Below are positions 8,656 through 17,539 of a stretch of 64,000 bases of DNA, in pieces. The first letter of the stretch is position 1; every line of letters begins with the position of its first letter. Both the position numbers and the translations under genes were made by a program. Source of the stretch: Streptomyces xinghaiensis S187 (GTDB lineage Bacteria; Actinomycetota; Actinomycetes; Streptomycetales; Streptomycetaceae); NCBI RefSeq assembly GCF_000220705.2, contig NZ_CP023202.1, positions 2,604,001 to 2,668,000 of the forward strand, in the 5' to 3' direction. The notes beneath the pieces were generated by a model, which worked only from the letters and a program-made list of their open reading frames with translations, was not told the DNA's origin and did no database searches.

Positions 8656-9831
8656 ATGTCGAAAGACCTGGTGGTGATTCTCACCGCCCTCAATCTTGAG
8701 TATCAGTCCGTGCGCGAGAGGCTGGTGGATCTTCGATTACATCTCCACAAGAGTGGTACCCGGTTCGAAGTGGGCGTCGTGAAGGGCACGTCGTGCCGTG
8801 TCGCGCTCGGGCTGACGAGCAAGGGAAACCAGTCCTCCGCGGTGATCGCGGAACGCGCGATCCAGGAGTTCTCGCCCGTGGCCGTGCTGTTCGTCGGGGT
8901 CGCCGGCGCCCTGTGGGATGCCACGAGGCTGGGTGATGTGGTGGTGGCGTCGCATGTGTACGCCTACCACGGCGGCACCAGCGAGGACGATGGGCTCAAA
9001 GCCCGCCCTCGGGTGTGGGAAGCGCCGCACGGCATCAGCCAGCTCGCCTCGCACCTGGCCCGTCTGGACGAGTGGGCGGATCCCCCGCCTGGTCACGAGG
9101 ACCGACCGCAGGTGCGTTTCGGGGCTGTCGCCGCCGGCGAGATCGTCCAGAACTCGAGGATCTCGGCCGAGGCGAAGTGGATCCGGCAGCACTACAACGA
9201 TGCGCTCGCCATCGAGATGGAGGCCGCCGGTGTGGCCCAGGCCGGCCATCTCAGCGGAGCTCCCGTGGCGATCGTCCGGGGAATAAGCGACCGGGCGGAC
9301 GGCACGAAGAACAGTTCGGACGACCGCAACTGGCAGCCTCGGGCCGCGGCGAACGCGGCGGCTTTCGCCGTCCGCCTGGCAGTGGAACTGGTGAACGAGC
9401 AGGGGGAGTCCGCCATGCAGTCCGCAATGGCCCAGGACGATAGGGACCGTTCGGTCGAGCGATTAGACCGGGGGGTCATCAACACCGCTCACAACAGCAC
9501 CGTCGGCATCATGGCCAGCTCGGTCACGGGCAGCAGTGTCCACATGGGCACGGCCCCGAAGGCATCCGGTCCGACGGACCTGGTCACGGAGCTGAACGGG
9601 TTCCGCGACCAGCTGAGGTGGCACCGCGCCGAGGGCGTGCTCGACGAGGACAGTTACCAGGCGGCCCTGACTGATCTGGAATCCTCCCTCCGGTCGGCCG
9701 GAGAGCGTGTCCCTGGGTCGTCGAAGCAGACCGTCCTTGCGCTCAAGAGGCTGCGTGGACTGGTCGCGGAATGCCCCGCGCTGGTAGCCGCGTTGGCACC
9801 CCTGGTCGCTGCGGCCGGTGGCCTGGCATGA
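8656..9831 (+). CDS. Nucleoside phosphorylase-domain protein with C-terminal signalling motif
   Basis: 391 residues. Residues 5-250 are a purine/MTA-SAH nucleosidase-type fold: L-F-V-G-V-A-G-A-L near 78, the substrate-binding E-M-E at 187-189 (I-E-M-E-A-A-G), and the catalytic-type Asp in G-I-S-D (D212). A motif at 275-298 (N-T-A-H-N-S-T-V-G-I, then V-H-M-G) follows, then a helical tail with a short-coiled-coil look (L-D-E-D-S-Y-Q-A-A-L). The motif recurs near the N-terminus of the next protein. In Streptomyces such phosphorylase domains are often found with effector-associated modules in predicted conflict systems, where they may cleave a nucleotide or signal. Its stop overlaps the next start in ATGA. 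Metabolic nucleosidase remains an alternative. Confidence 0.75.
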   Translation: MSKDLVVILTALNLEYQSVRERLVDLRLHLHKSGTRFEVGVVKGTSCRVALGLTSKGNQSSAVIAERAIQEFSPVAVLFVGVAGALWDATRLGDVVVASHVYAYHGGTSEDDGLKARPRVWEAPHGISQLASHLARLDEWADPPPGHEDRPQVRFGAVAAGEIVQNSRISAEAKWIRQHYNDALAIEMEAAGVAQAGHLSGAPVAIVRGISDRADGTKNSSDDRNWQPRAAANAAAFAVRLAVELVNEQGESAMQSAMAQDDRDRSVERLDRGVINTAHNSTVGIMASSVTGSSVHMGTAPKASGPTDLVTELNGFRDQLRWHRAEGVLDEDSYQAALTDLESSLRSAGERVPGSSKQTVLALKRLRGLVAECPALVAALAPLVAAAGGLA

Positions 9832-11870
9832 GCCGCGACGACAGTGCCGCGTACAGCTCGGATTCGTACAACTCGGCCGCATACTCCACCGTCGGGATTC
9901 AGGCCGAGACCGTCCACGACTCCCACGTCTACATCGTCCACCCGGACGCCTCGCCGCAGGAGAAGTACCGGGTCGGCGTGCGACTCCTGGAGGACGGCGT
10001 CCCCAGTCGCGCCCGGGAAATGATCACTGATGCGATCGCCCACGGCCACGACGGCACGGAGGTGCGCTTCCATTGGGTGCTGGCCATGCTCAGCGCACGT
10101 ACCCACCACGACCTGAGCGACGAAGAGGTTCAGCGGCTGCGCTACACCGCCGGGCGCGTGCGGGACTACGCCGAGGACGAGTGGACGGAAGCCCTACGCG
10201 TCACCTTCGACCTGTTGGCGGCGCTCAGCACGGCCGGCAGCGAGACCGGACCCGTGCTGAAGCAGTTGCAGGACCTGCCGCACCGCCAGCACGACGCGAT
10301 CCTCCGCCACCTCGACCTCATGCTCACCGGAGGCCTGAAGGACTACCTGTGGGCGGAAACCCTTGAACGGGCCAAGGCAGAACGCTTCGCCAACGACCGG
10401 GGCCAGCGGGTCTGGACCTACTTCGCACCCACCCCCATCGGGGCACGGGCCGTTCCGCCCCGCCCGAGCACCGCTGCCGCCGCCAAGGCGGCCCTCCCCC
10501 TCCGCGCAATCCTGTTCGTCGTCAGCAGTGCGCTCCTCTGGGCCCTGGCACTGATCACGGATCCGGCCCAGGCGATCGTCGAGTTACCGGTGGCACTCGG
10601 CGCGGGCCTGACCGCGGCCCGCTTCGGCGTCCGGTGGTGGGGTCGGTGGCCCGGGCCGGGCCTCGCGGCCGGGGCGCGCGTCCCCCACCCACGCGATCCT
10701 GCCTCCGACTCCGCACCCGGCCCGGACTCCGGACCCGACTCCGGCCCGGACTCCGCCAAGGGTAGGTTCACCAAGCGCGTCCGCCATTCGTTCGATCACT
10801 ACTTCAGCAGGCGCAGGCCCCACGGGTTCACCTCGGACACCTGGCTCGCCCACACGGATCAGATCCGCAGCGGCCTCGCCGCCGAGATCGCGGATCTCTA
10901 CCGGGAGAGCCGGATCGGTGTGGAGCGGGTCGAATGGCTGATCCGGTACCTCGCCGAGGATGCCCGGAATCGCTACAACAGCGGCACCCTGTTCGATCAG
11001 CACCACCAGGACCGGACTCCGGGCAGGACGAAGGCCCTGACCGTGGCAGCCCTCGCCGTTCTCGGCACGGCGGCTCTGGCCGCGTTCGCCACGGCGGTCA
11101 CCAATGCCGCCCAGCAGCAGGTTCTGTGGGCGTTCCTGGCCGTGCTCGGTGCGGCCTGGTCCGGGCATGCAGCCGCTTCCCGTTGGCTGGAGGTCCGGCG
11201 TGAGGAGCACCGACTGGACCGGGAGAATCGGGAGTACCTGGAACAACTGGCCGCACGGCAGAGCGCCTACCAGCGCTGGCAGTCCTTCCTGGACGACAAG
11301 CGGCCCAGCGAACAGGAGATGGAGACTTGGCTCGCCTGCGACAAGACGTCGTTCGTCGACGAGGCGCTCCAACACCACCGGCTCACCTGGCGCGACCTGA
11401 TCACTCACACCATCCTGGTGGCCCCGGCTCCCTCCTACAAACGGGGTCGGGTCCGCGGCGGCCCATGGCGGTACTCGCACTACGTCTTCCGACTGTTCCT
11501 GTTCACCCAGGACGGCATCCGCGAGATCAGCTCCGAGTTCGACTTCTCCGACGCGACGCGCAGGAACGAGCAGCGGAACAACTACCGGTTCGACGCCCTG
11601 ACCTCCGTGCAGGTGACGGAGAACGCCGACGTGGGCTACGACCTGGAGCTTCTCCTCGCCAACGGACCAGCCAGGAAGATCCGCGTCAAGGACGCCGAAG
11701 CCCGTCAGCTGGCGCCGACCGAGGATCCCCAGGAAATCTCCGAGATCAGCCTCAGCGCGGCCGGCTCCACCCACACCTTCCGCCTCCTGGAGGGGATAGC
11801 GGCGGACGGGAAGAGCTGGATCGAACGGCACGGCCCCGACAGCCTGGCGCCCTTCCAGATCGCTGGCTGA
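9828..11870 (+). CDS. Large membrane protein sharing a motif with the upstream phosphorylase protein
   Basis: 680 residues of unknown function, translationally coupled to the phosphorylase gene (ATGA overlap). Residues 14-37 (Y-N-S-A-A-Y-S-T-V-G-I, then V-Y-I-V) match residues 275-298 of the upstream protein, 11 identities in 24. A helical, TPR-like region spans ~45-190. Two hydrophobic hairpins lie near 225-270 and 400-450, separated by a cytosolic segment with P-D-S-G repeats (~290-315). The C-terminal ~200 residues are soluble, with a beta-rich look and a charged linker. I see no enzyme motif. The likely role is a membrane-anchored partner or effector of the phosphorylase protein. Confidence 0.7.
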   Translation: MSRDDSAAYSSDSYNSAAYSTVGIQAETVHDSHVYIVHPDASPQEKYRVGVRLLEDGVPSRAREMITDAIAHGHDGTEVRFHWVLAMLSARTHHDLSDEEVQRLRYTAGRVRDYAEDEWTEALRVTFDLLAALSTAGSETGPVLKQLQDLPHRQHDAILRHLDLMLTGGLKDYLWAETLERAKAERFANDRGQRVWTYFAPTPIGARAVPPRPSTAAAAKAALPLRAILFVVSSALLWALALITDPAQAIVELPVALGAGLTAARFGVRWWGRWPGPGLAAGARVPHPRDPASDSAPGPDSGPDSGPDSAKGRFTKRVRHSFDHYFSRRRPHGFTSDTWLAHTDQIRSGLAAEIADLYRESRIGVERVEWLIRYLAEDARNRYNSGTLFDQHHQDRTPGRTKALTVAALAVLGTAALAAFATAVTNAAQQQVLWAFLAVLGAAWSGHAAASRWLEVRREEHRLDRENREYLEQLAARQSAYQRWQSFLDDKRPSEQEMETWLACDKTSFVDEALQHHRLTWRDLITHTILVAPAPSYKRGRVRGGPWRYSHYVFRLFLFTQDGIREISSEFDFSDATRRNEQRNNYRFDALTSVQVTENADVGYDLELLLANGPARKIRVKDAEARQLAPTEDPQEISEISLSAAGSTHTFRLLEGIAADGKSWIERHGPDSLAPFQIAG

Positions 11871-11896
11871 TCCTGAACTCGAGCCGAGGAGCACCT

Positions 11897-12430
11897 GTGA
11901 CCTGCACGGACGACGTCACCGAGAGCCAGGTCCTGCTTGCCGAGTACGACCGTCTCAAGGAGGAACAGAAGACCCGCATAGGGTTTCGCGACAACCTGCT
12001 CTACTTCACGCTCGCCGCAGCCACCGCGGTCGTGGCGATCACCGCCCAGAGCGGACAGTCCCGGCTGCTGCTCTTCGTTCCGGCGATCTGTCTGATCCTG
12101 GGCTGGACCTACCTGGCCAACGACGAGAAGATCTCGGCGATCGGCGACTATGTCCGCGACCGGCTGGGACCCCGCCTGGGGGAGCTCACTTCCGCCGACG
12201 GCGCGGTGTTCGGCTGGGAGGTCTACCACCGCGACGTCGCGGGCCACACCGTGCGCAAGCGGCTTCAGAGCGCAGTGGACCTGTTCACGTACCTGGTCCT
12301 GCCCATGGTCTGCACGACCGCGTTCTGGTGCTCTCCCGTCGTTCAGCCCCTGCTCCTGCTCGCGTCTCTCGGACAGACGCTCGCCCTGGCCGTACTGGGC
12401 TTACAGTTCCTGCGCCGTACGGAGCGGTAG
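11897..12430 (+). CDS. Small membrane protein, third gene of the phosphorylase operon
   Basis: 177 residues from a GTG at 11897 with GAGGAGC about five bases upstream, 26 bp after the preceding stop. A short N-terminal helix (L-L-A-E-Y-D-R-L-K-E-E-Q-K) leads into two transmembrane segments (~35-70), a cytosolic loop with W-E-V-Y-H-R-D, and two more segments (~125-170). Similar four-helix membrane proteins are common in Streptomyces near predicted conflict genes. The function is unknown; a membrane effector is possible because pore-type effectors are a recurring theme in such operons. Confidence 0.65.
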   Translation: MTCTDDVTESQVLLAEYDRLKEEQKTRIGFRDNLLYFTLAAATAVVAITAQSGQSRLLLFVPAICLILGWTYLANDEKISAIGDYVRDRLGPRLGELTSADGAVFGWEVYHRDVAGHTVRKRLQSAVDLFTYLVLPMVCTTAFWCSPVVQPLLLLASLGQTLALAVLGLQFLRRTER

Positions 12431-12499
12431 CACCACAGGCCTCGACAGGAACGCGTACGGCACCCCCGGCCGCGGGGCGCGAGTCGAACTCCGCCGTAG

Positions 12500-12719
12500 A
12501 GTCAGCAGGCGTCGGGCTCGCGGACCAGCCGAGCAGTAGGTCCTGGCAAGCGACAACAGCGTCGGGATAGGAAATGAAGCGTTCCCGGGGGATGCCGAGG
12601 CTGCCTCGGATCGACCAATAGGACGTGTGTGGGAAACGGGGCACCTTACGCAGACCCGACTCCTTGTATCGCTTCGCTGGCGCGTGCGGCACATGCTCTG
12701 CGGCCAGCACCCACGTCAA
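12500..12719 (-). pseudogene. Fossil fragment resembling a BREX-2 PglX-type methyltransferase
   Basis: A minus-strand open segment reads R-F-P-H-T-S-Y-W-S-I-R-G, then G-I-P-R-E-R-F-I-S-Y-P and L-L-L-G-W. As I remember it, this resembles the conserved C-terminal part of PglX-like adenine methyltransferases of BREX-2 systems (Y-W-x-x-R-G-K-L-D-V-P-K-E-R-F). No methylase core motifs are present and both ends are broken. Another short protein-like stretch (K-W-T-P-E-Q-Y, around 12780-12840, minus strand) may belong to a second decayed gene. The rest of 12431-12950 holds no intact gene. Confidence 0.4.
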
Positions 12720-12950
12720 ACGTGCGAGGCGTTTCCGGACTCAAGCCATCTCTACTCGCCGGCAGCGAGAGTGCCTCCCTCCAGGTGCTGGCGGATGCTG
12801 ACGTACTGCTCGGGCGTCCACTTGGGAAAGGCCGCTAACTGATCTTCGACCCAGCGCCTACGTCTCCATCTAGCCGCTTACCGAACGTGTCCATACTGGC
12901 CACTTCTTGGAAACGTCCCAGGTCAGAACTACCTGGTGGTTCACATACAC

Positions 12951-13125
12951 TGGCACCAACGGCACGCCGAGTAGCCGATCGACAGCAGAGCGTGTACATC
13001 GCGCCGCCGCGCTTCCTCGAAGGCCTCCGGTTCCCAGGGCCACCAGTCGACCGGATTCTCGGCATGCTGCAGCAAATAAGGCGAGGTCGCGCCAGCCAGC
13101 CTGTTCATGCGATCCAGCCTCTCAA
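12951..13125 (-). repeat. Repeat copy C: fragment of a DUF255 gene 5' end
   Basis: Minus-strand copy of the DUF255 gene start with its ATG at 13108. Positions 12986-13108 match 3301-3423 at 114 of 123 bases without gaps, and similarity extends to about 12951, through the C-x-x-C region. It ends abruptly about 20 bp beyond the start codon, exactly where the RHS toxin fragment begins. It is the right boundary of the Nudix/phosphorylase cassette. Confidence 0.85.
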
Positions 13126-13126
13126 G

Positions 13127-15591
13127 ATGCTCAACCCTGCCGGCGAGTCCCGTGCGGCTCTGTTCCGCTTCGGCCGAGCCGCACTGGCGTGCCAGGCCGC
13201 CTCGGGTTCCGGTGCATTCGTCAACACTCCCTCGGGGCGGTGCGCGGACCTGCAGTCCTCCTCACTGACCGACGGCACACCGCTGCAGGTGTGGGCGTGC
13301 AACGGCACCAAGGCCCAGAAGCTGAGGATCGATCCCGCTTCCGAGAGCACCCCGGCCACCGGGGCGCTGAAGGTGCTGGGCCGCTGCATCATGCCGCTGG
13401 ACGGAGCGAGCGCCGCCGGCACGGCCGTAGTGGCCGAGGACTGCACCGGGGCCGCGGACCAGAAGTGGACCGCCACCTCCGCCGGCACACTCAAGCACGT
13501 CGCCTCCGGCCTGTGCGCGGCCCTGCCCGGCGGCAGCACCGCCTACGGGACCGACATGGAGCTGGCCGCGTGCGACGGCACGAACGGGCAGGTGTGGGAA
13601 CCGGCCGACGAGACCCGCTACATCTACGGCCCCACCGGCGAGCGCCTGCTGTCGGTCTCGGGTGGTGAGCGTGTGCTCCACCTGGGCGACACCACCGTGG
13701 CCACCACCGCGTCCGGCGGCCCGGCCTACACCGAGCGGTACTACTCCCAGCCCGGCGCGTCCACGGTGATGCGCTACGACGCCAACAACACCACTGACGT
13801 GCTGTCGGTCCAGGTTGCCGATCAGAACGGCACCGCCTACGCCGATATCGACCTCGCCCAGGGCAACCGGGTGAAGTTCTCCCGTACCACTCCCTACGGC
13901 ACTTCTCGTACCGAGCATGCCGGCTGGCGCTCTCACCGTGACTATGTGGGTGGCACCGACGATGCGGCCACCGGCCTCGTTCACCTGGGGCCCGCGAGTA
14001 CGACCCGGCCACCGGGCGGTTCCTGTCAGCCGATCCCCTCGTCGACCTGGGCGACCCCGTCCAGCTCAACGGCTACACCTACAGCGAGAACAACCCCGTC
14101 ACTTACGCAGACCCCTCCGGGCTGTCCTCCGGGATCTCCGCCGACGACTTCTACGACGGCCCTTCCGACAGCGCGGTCGCCGGTGCGAACGCGACCATGA
14201 ACCGCACGCTCACCGACGTGATCCGCTCGGTGGGCTGGGCGGTCCTGAAGGAGTTCATCGGCTGGAACGACATGGTCGGCTGCTTCTCCCGCGGTGACCT
14301 GTGGGCCTGCGGCAGCCTGATCTTGGACGCCATCCCCTGGACCTCCGTCATCTCCAAGGGCAAGAAGATCCTGCGGGCCATCTCCGCGATCTCCTCGGCC
14401 ATCAGCGCCTGGCAGAAAGCCCAGGAACGCGCCCGCAAGATCATCGCAGCGGCCAAGGCCGCCTGGGCGGCCGCCGAGAAGGCCGCGGCCGCAGCCAAGG
14501 CCGCCGCGAAACGAGCAGCACAAGCCGCCAAGAAGAGAGCTGCCGCTGCGAAGGCCGCAGCGACAAGAGCCGCGAAACGCCAGCAGAAGAACACGGGCAA
14601 CGCAGTCCAGAAAACCGCCCGTTCCAACGTCCAGAAAACCGCCGCCGGCAAGAAGAGCACCACCGCCAGCAAACAGTCCAAAGGCGGAGGGAACGGCACC
14701 AGCAGCAAGGAAACCGACCGGGGCGAACCCGCCGCCTGCACGGTCAACAGCTTCGTCCCCGGCACCAAGGTCCTCATGGCCGACGGCACCGCCAAACCCA
14801 TCGAGGACGTCGACAACGGCGACACCGTCCAGGCCACCGACCCCGAAACCGGCGACACCACCACCCAGACCGTCACCGCCGAGATCAAGGGCGAAGGCCT
14901 CAAACACCTCGTCAGCATCACCATCGACACCGACGGCGAGAAGGGCACCGGAACGGCAACCGTCACAGCCACCGACGGCCACCCCTTCTGGGTCCCCGAA
15001 CTCCACGACTGGATCGACGCCACCGACCTCACACCGAGCCAATGGCTCCGCACCAGCGCCGGCACCCACGTCCAAATCACCGCAGTCAAACGCCGGACCA
15101 CCACCTCCGCCACCGTCCACAACCTCACCGTCACCAACACCCACACGTACTATGTGCTGGCGGGGGCTACGCCGGTACTCGCTCACAACTGCAACGTGGC
15201 GCTGGGGCAGAAGGCGGAAGGCACCTATTCGTGGGCGGACAGCAATGGGTTCAAGCACTTTGGTGGCTATGCCCCTGACGCATGGCAGGGCCCAGTGGAG
15301 AACGCGATCCGGGACTCGTCGGTGACGCTTCACGTAAATCTCCGCGGCTTGGGCAACTTCACTGAATCGGCGAAAGCCGGGCTCCAGCCAGGAGCGTACG
15401 CCACTGATATGGAGATGGGCTGGATCGCCAGAGCTGTCGCTAATGGCGAACGGTCATGGCCCTCCGTCAACTTCTACCGATCGAACGCGAAGGGGGCCCT
15501 TGAAAGAGTCGATGTCGCGGAACCAGATTGGGCTAATTTCGGTAGGCTCCGGCCCTTCATATCGGATGCAGGGAAGTTCCGTGGCTGCTAG
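13127..15591 (+). pseudogene. Truncated, frameshifted RHS-type polymorphic toxin with HINT domain
   Basis: Order of parts: ricin-B-like lectin repeats (13190-13600, R-C-A-D-L and Q-K-W-T), RHS-core residues (Y-I-Y-G-P-T-G-E-R), then, in the next frame, E-Y-D-P-A-T-G-R-F and N-P-V-T-Y-A-D-P-S-G-L. One G seems missing at 13987-13990, which splits the frame. Then come an Ala/Lys-rich helical stretch (14440-14600), a PT-HINT domain from Cys 14737 (T-D-G-H-P-F-W-V, V-H-N-L-T-V) ending at H-N 15184-15189, and a 133-residue C-terminal module, the presumed toxin, which I cannot assign. HINT domains autoprocess to release such tips. The N-terminal secretion and filament part is missing, cut at repeat copy C. 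The ATG at 13127 is merely the first in frame. Confidence 0.82.
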
Positions 15592-15620
15592 TAAAACGAA
15601 CCGAAGAGGGGCTCACGAGC

Positions 15621-16301
15621 ATGGACGCGCTTGACTCTGGTCTCTACCCAGACCTCTTCGCTGCGGGCGGCCTCATCTCGACGATGGAGCTAGTGTCGGA
15701 GGAGAAGAATCTCGACCTAGGGCAGCTCTACAGTCACTACGCATCGGGACCTGGCCTGCTAACCACGGCTGAGCTGGATTCGAGTCGCGGAAGGGCCTCT
15801 GTTCAGCTCGGCAGCCAAAGCAGGACCTTCTACGTGGCAATCCAGGGGCAGGGGTTCACATGGGCTGAGGGCGCCACTGATGATCTAGACGATCTGATTG
15901 AGGCATTGGCTGCCTGGCGGGATGGTATTTCGGTGGATGACTTCGCTGGAAGGTTCCCATTCATGATGCCGGGGCGGCTGGCGAGAACCCACGAGTCGGG
16001 AGACTCGGTATCCGCTCAGTGGAAATGGTTGCGGACTGCTGAGGAATTCTCCGAGGAGCGCCCGCTAGTGGAAGCGGCCTACGCAGATGGTCGGTTCGGC
16101 TATTTCTTCCCAACTCTCAGTCATGGAACGCTACGGCTTAGATCGATGCGCCGACAGCGAGAGGCCCAGGAAGTAAGCATTACTCCACTTTCTGGAGGTT
16201 CCTACCGTGTGGAGAATCCTCGATTGCTCGACCCGACGGTCGTAGATTCTTTGAGGGAGGCTCTTAATGTGGCTTCTGAAGCTCTCACGAGTAACGAATG
16301 A
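15621..16301 (+). CDS. DUF6193-like protein, probable immunity gene of the toxin
   Basis: 226 residues, starting 30 bp after the toxin stop with GAAGAGGGG upstream of the ATG at 15621. The middle, L-A-A-W-R-D-G-I-S-V-D-D-F followed by F-P-F-M, resembles DUF6193 proteins of Streptomyces. Codon use is markedly less G/C-biased than in neighbouring core genes, a sign of recent transfer and typical for immunity proteins. Position directly behind a polymorphic toxin is the main reason to propose that it neutralises the C-terminal toxin module. No enzymatic motif is visible. Confidence 0.6.
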   Translation: MDALDSGLYPDLFAAGGLISTMELVSEEKNLDLGQLYSHYASGPGLLTTAELDSSRGRASVQLGSQSRTFYVAIQGQGFTWAEGATDDLDDLIEALAAWRDGISVDDFAGRFPFMMPGRLARTHESGDSVSAQWKWLRTAEEFSEERPLVEAAYADGRFGYFFPTLSHGTLRLRSMRRQREAQEVSITPLSGGSYRVENPRLLDPTVVDSLREALNVASEALTSNE

Positions 16302-16388
16302 CACGTTCACTTCAGTAAATGAGGAACCCCGCCGACCTTGGTCCGGCGCGGCTCCTGCGTTGGGTGACAGCAGTAGTTGACGGCAACG

Positions 16389-17138
16389 TCAGCGCACGAG
16401 AGCGGGGCAGGGCGGCGGTTCGTCGTCGTTGCTGTTGACCGTCTTGGCGATCTCCGGGGTGCCGAAAACGGTGCTGAGGGTGTCGATGGCGTCGCGCTGG
16501 AGGCAGAGCCTTACGTGGGCGTAGACAGTGGCGGTGACGCCGATGTGGGCGTGGCCGAGGAGTTCCTTGATCACGACGAGTTCGACTCCCTGTTCCAGGA
16601 GCCGGGTGGCGGTCGAATGTCTGAGGTCGTGGAAGCGGATGCGGCGGAGGCCGGCCTTGCGGAGGAGCGTGATGAAGGTGCGTGTGATGTTGGTCGGGTC
16701 GATCGGTCGGCCTTGCGCGGTGGTGAACACGTGCCCGTCGTGCAGCCAAGAGGAGCCTGCGGTTTCCTGCTCGTGCTGCTGCTCCTGATGGAGCTTCAGG
16801 GACTGGACGCAGCGGTTGGGGAGGGCGATGCGGCGCTCGGAGGCCCGGGGCTTGGTGGGCACCGTGGTGAGCCCGCCGGTGCTGGTGCGCTGAAATGTGC
16901 GGCGGATTGCGGCGGTGCCCGCGTTGAGGCCGAGATCTTCCCAGCGCAGGCCGGGGAGTTCGCCCTTGCGGAGTCCGGCGTGGAGAGCGAGTTCGAACAG
17001 AGCGTGCAACCGGTGTCGGCGCGTGGCCTCGAGGAACTTGCGGGCTTCGTCGGCGGTGAGGGGTTCGAAGCGCCGGGGCCGTGGGGTGCCGGTACGGACG
17101 TTTCGCGCGACGTTGCGCGTGATCTCCTCCTCGGGCAC
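16389..17138 (-). pseudogene. Tyrosine recombinase, catalytic domain only (integrase remnant)
   Basis: 249 residues from GTG 17138 with all catalytic positions of phage-type integrases: R57 (G-L-R-K-G-E), K96 (T-K-P-R-A-S-E-R-R), H170 and R173 (H-D-L-R-H), H196 (L-L-G-H) and Y206 (V-Y-A-H-V). Family members are about 380-400 residues; here the arm-binding and core-binding N-terminal domains are absent, and upstream the frame hits a stop near 17160 after losing similarity. It is therefore probably an inactive remnant of the element that delivered this zone. No excisionase or tRNA-type attachment site is visible nearby. Confidence 0.8.
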
Positions 17139-17539
17139 GGCGTGCTCCTCGCCGAAGACCTACGCCGCCACTGGGAACGCCCCGTGAAGACCGAACAGCG
17201 CTCCCCGGCCCGCGTCCGGCGAGGGTTTCGCAACCTCCGCCGGAAGACGGCCCGCCCCACCGCTGCACCGAGACCGGGCAGGCCCGGCCCTGGACGTCCG
17301 CCCGGCAGCCGCAACCAGCACAAGGCCCACGTCCAGGACCTCGGCAAGACCTGAACGCGCCGAAACGATCAAGGAACACGAACAGCAGCGAGGTTAAACG
17401 TCAAGCTGAGGTACGCCCCCCGAGGCAGGGCAATCTCCGGAGTGGCCATAGCCTCCGAGGACTCATAGGGTGCGATCCGCTCCGGCCAGGGCGCGAACAG
17501 CTGCGCGGCCGGGACGGAACGCGTATGGCGGCGGCCAGG
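17139..17539. other. Gene-free stretch between integrase remnant and small genes
   Basis: About 400 bp. Up to ~17350 the minus strand still looks partly coding but has stops in the integrase frame, in keeping with a decayed integrase 5' part. From 17350 to 17540 I see nothing recognisable: no tRNA, no clear terminator. Confidence 0.4.

Noticed and set aside
13127..17138. Prophage
   Set aside because: Only a truncated integrase and a polymorphic toxin are present; no capsid, tail, terminase or lysis genes.
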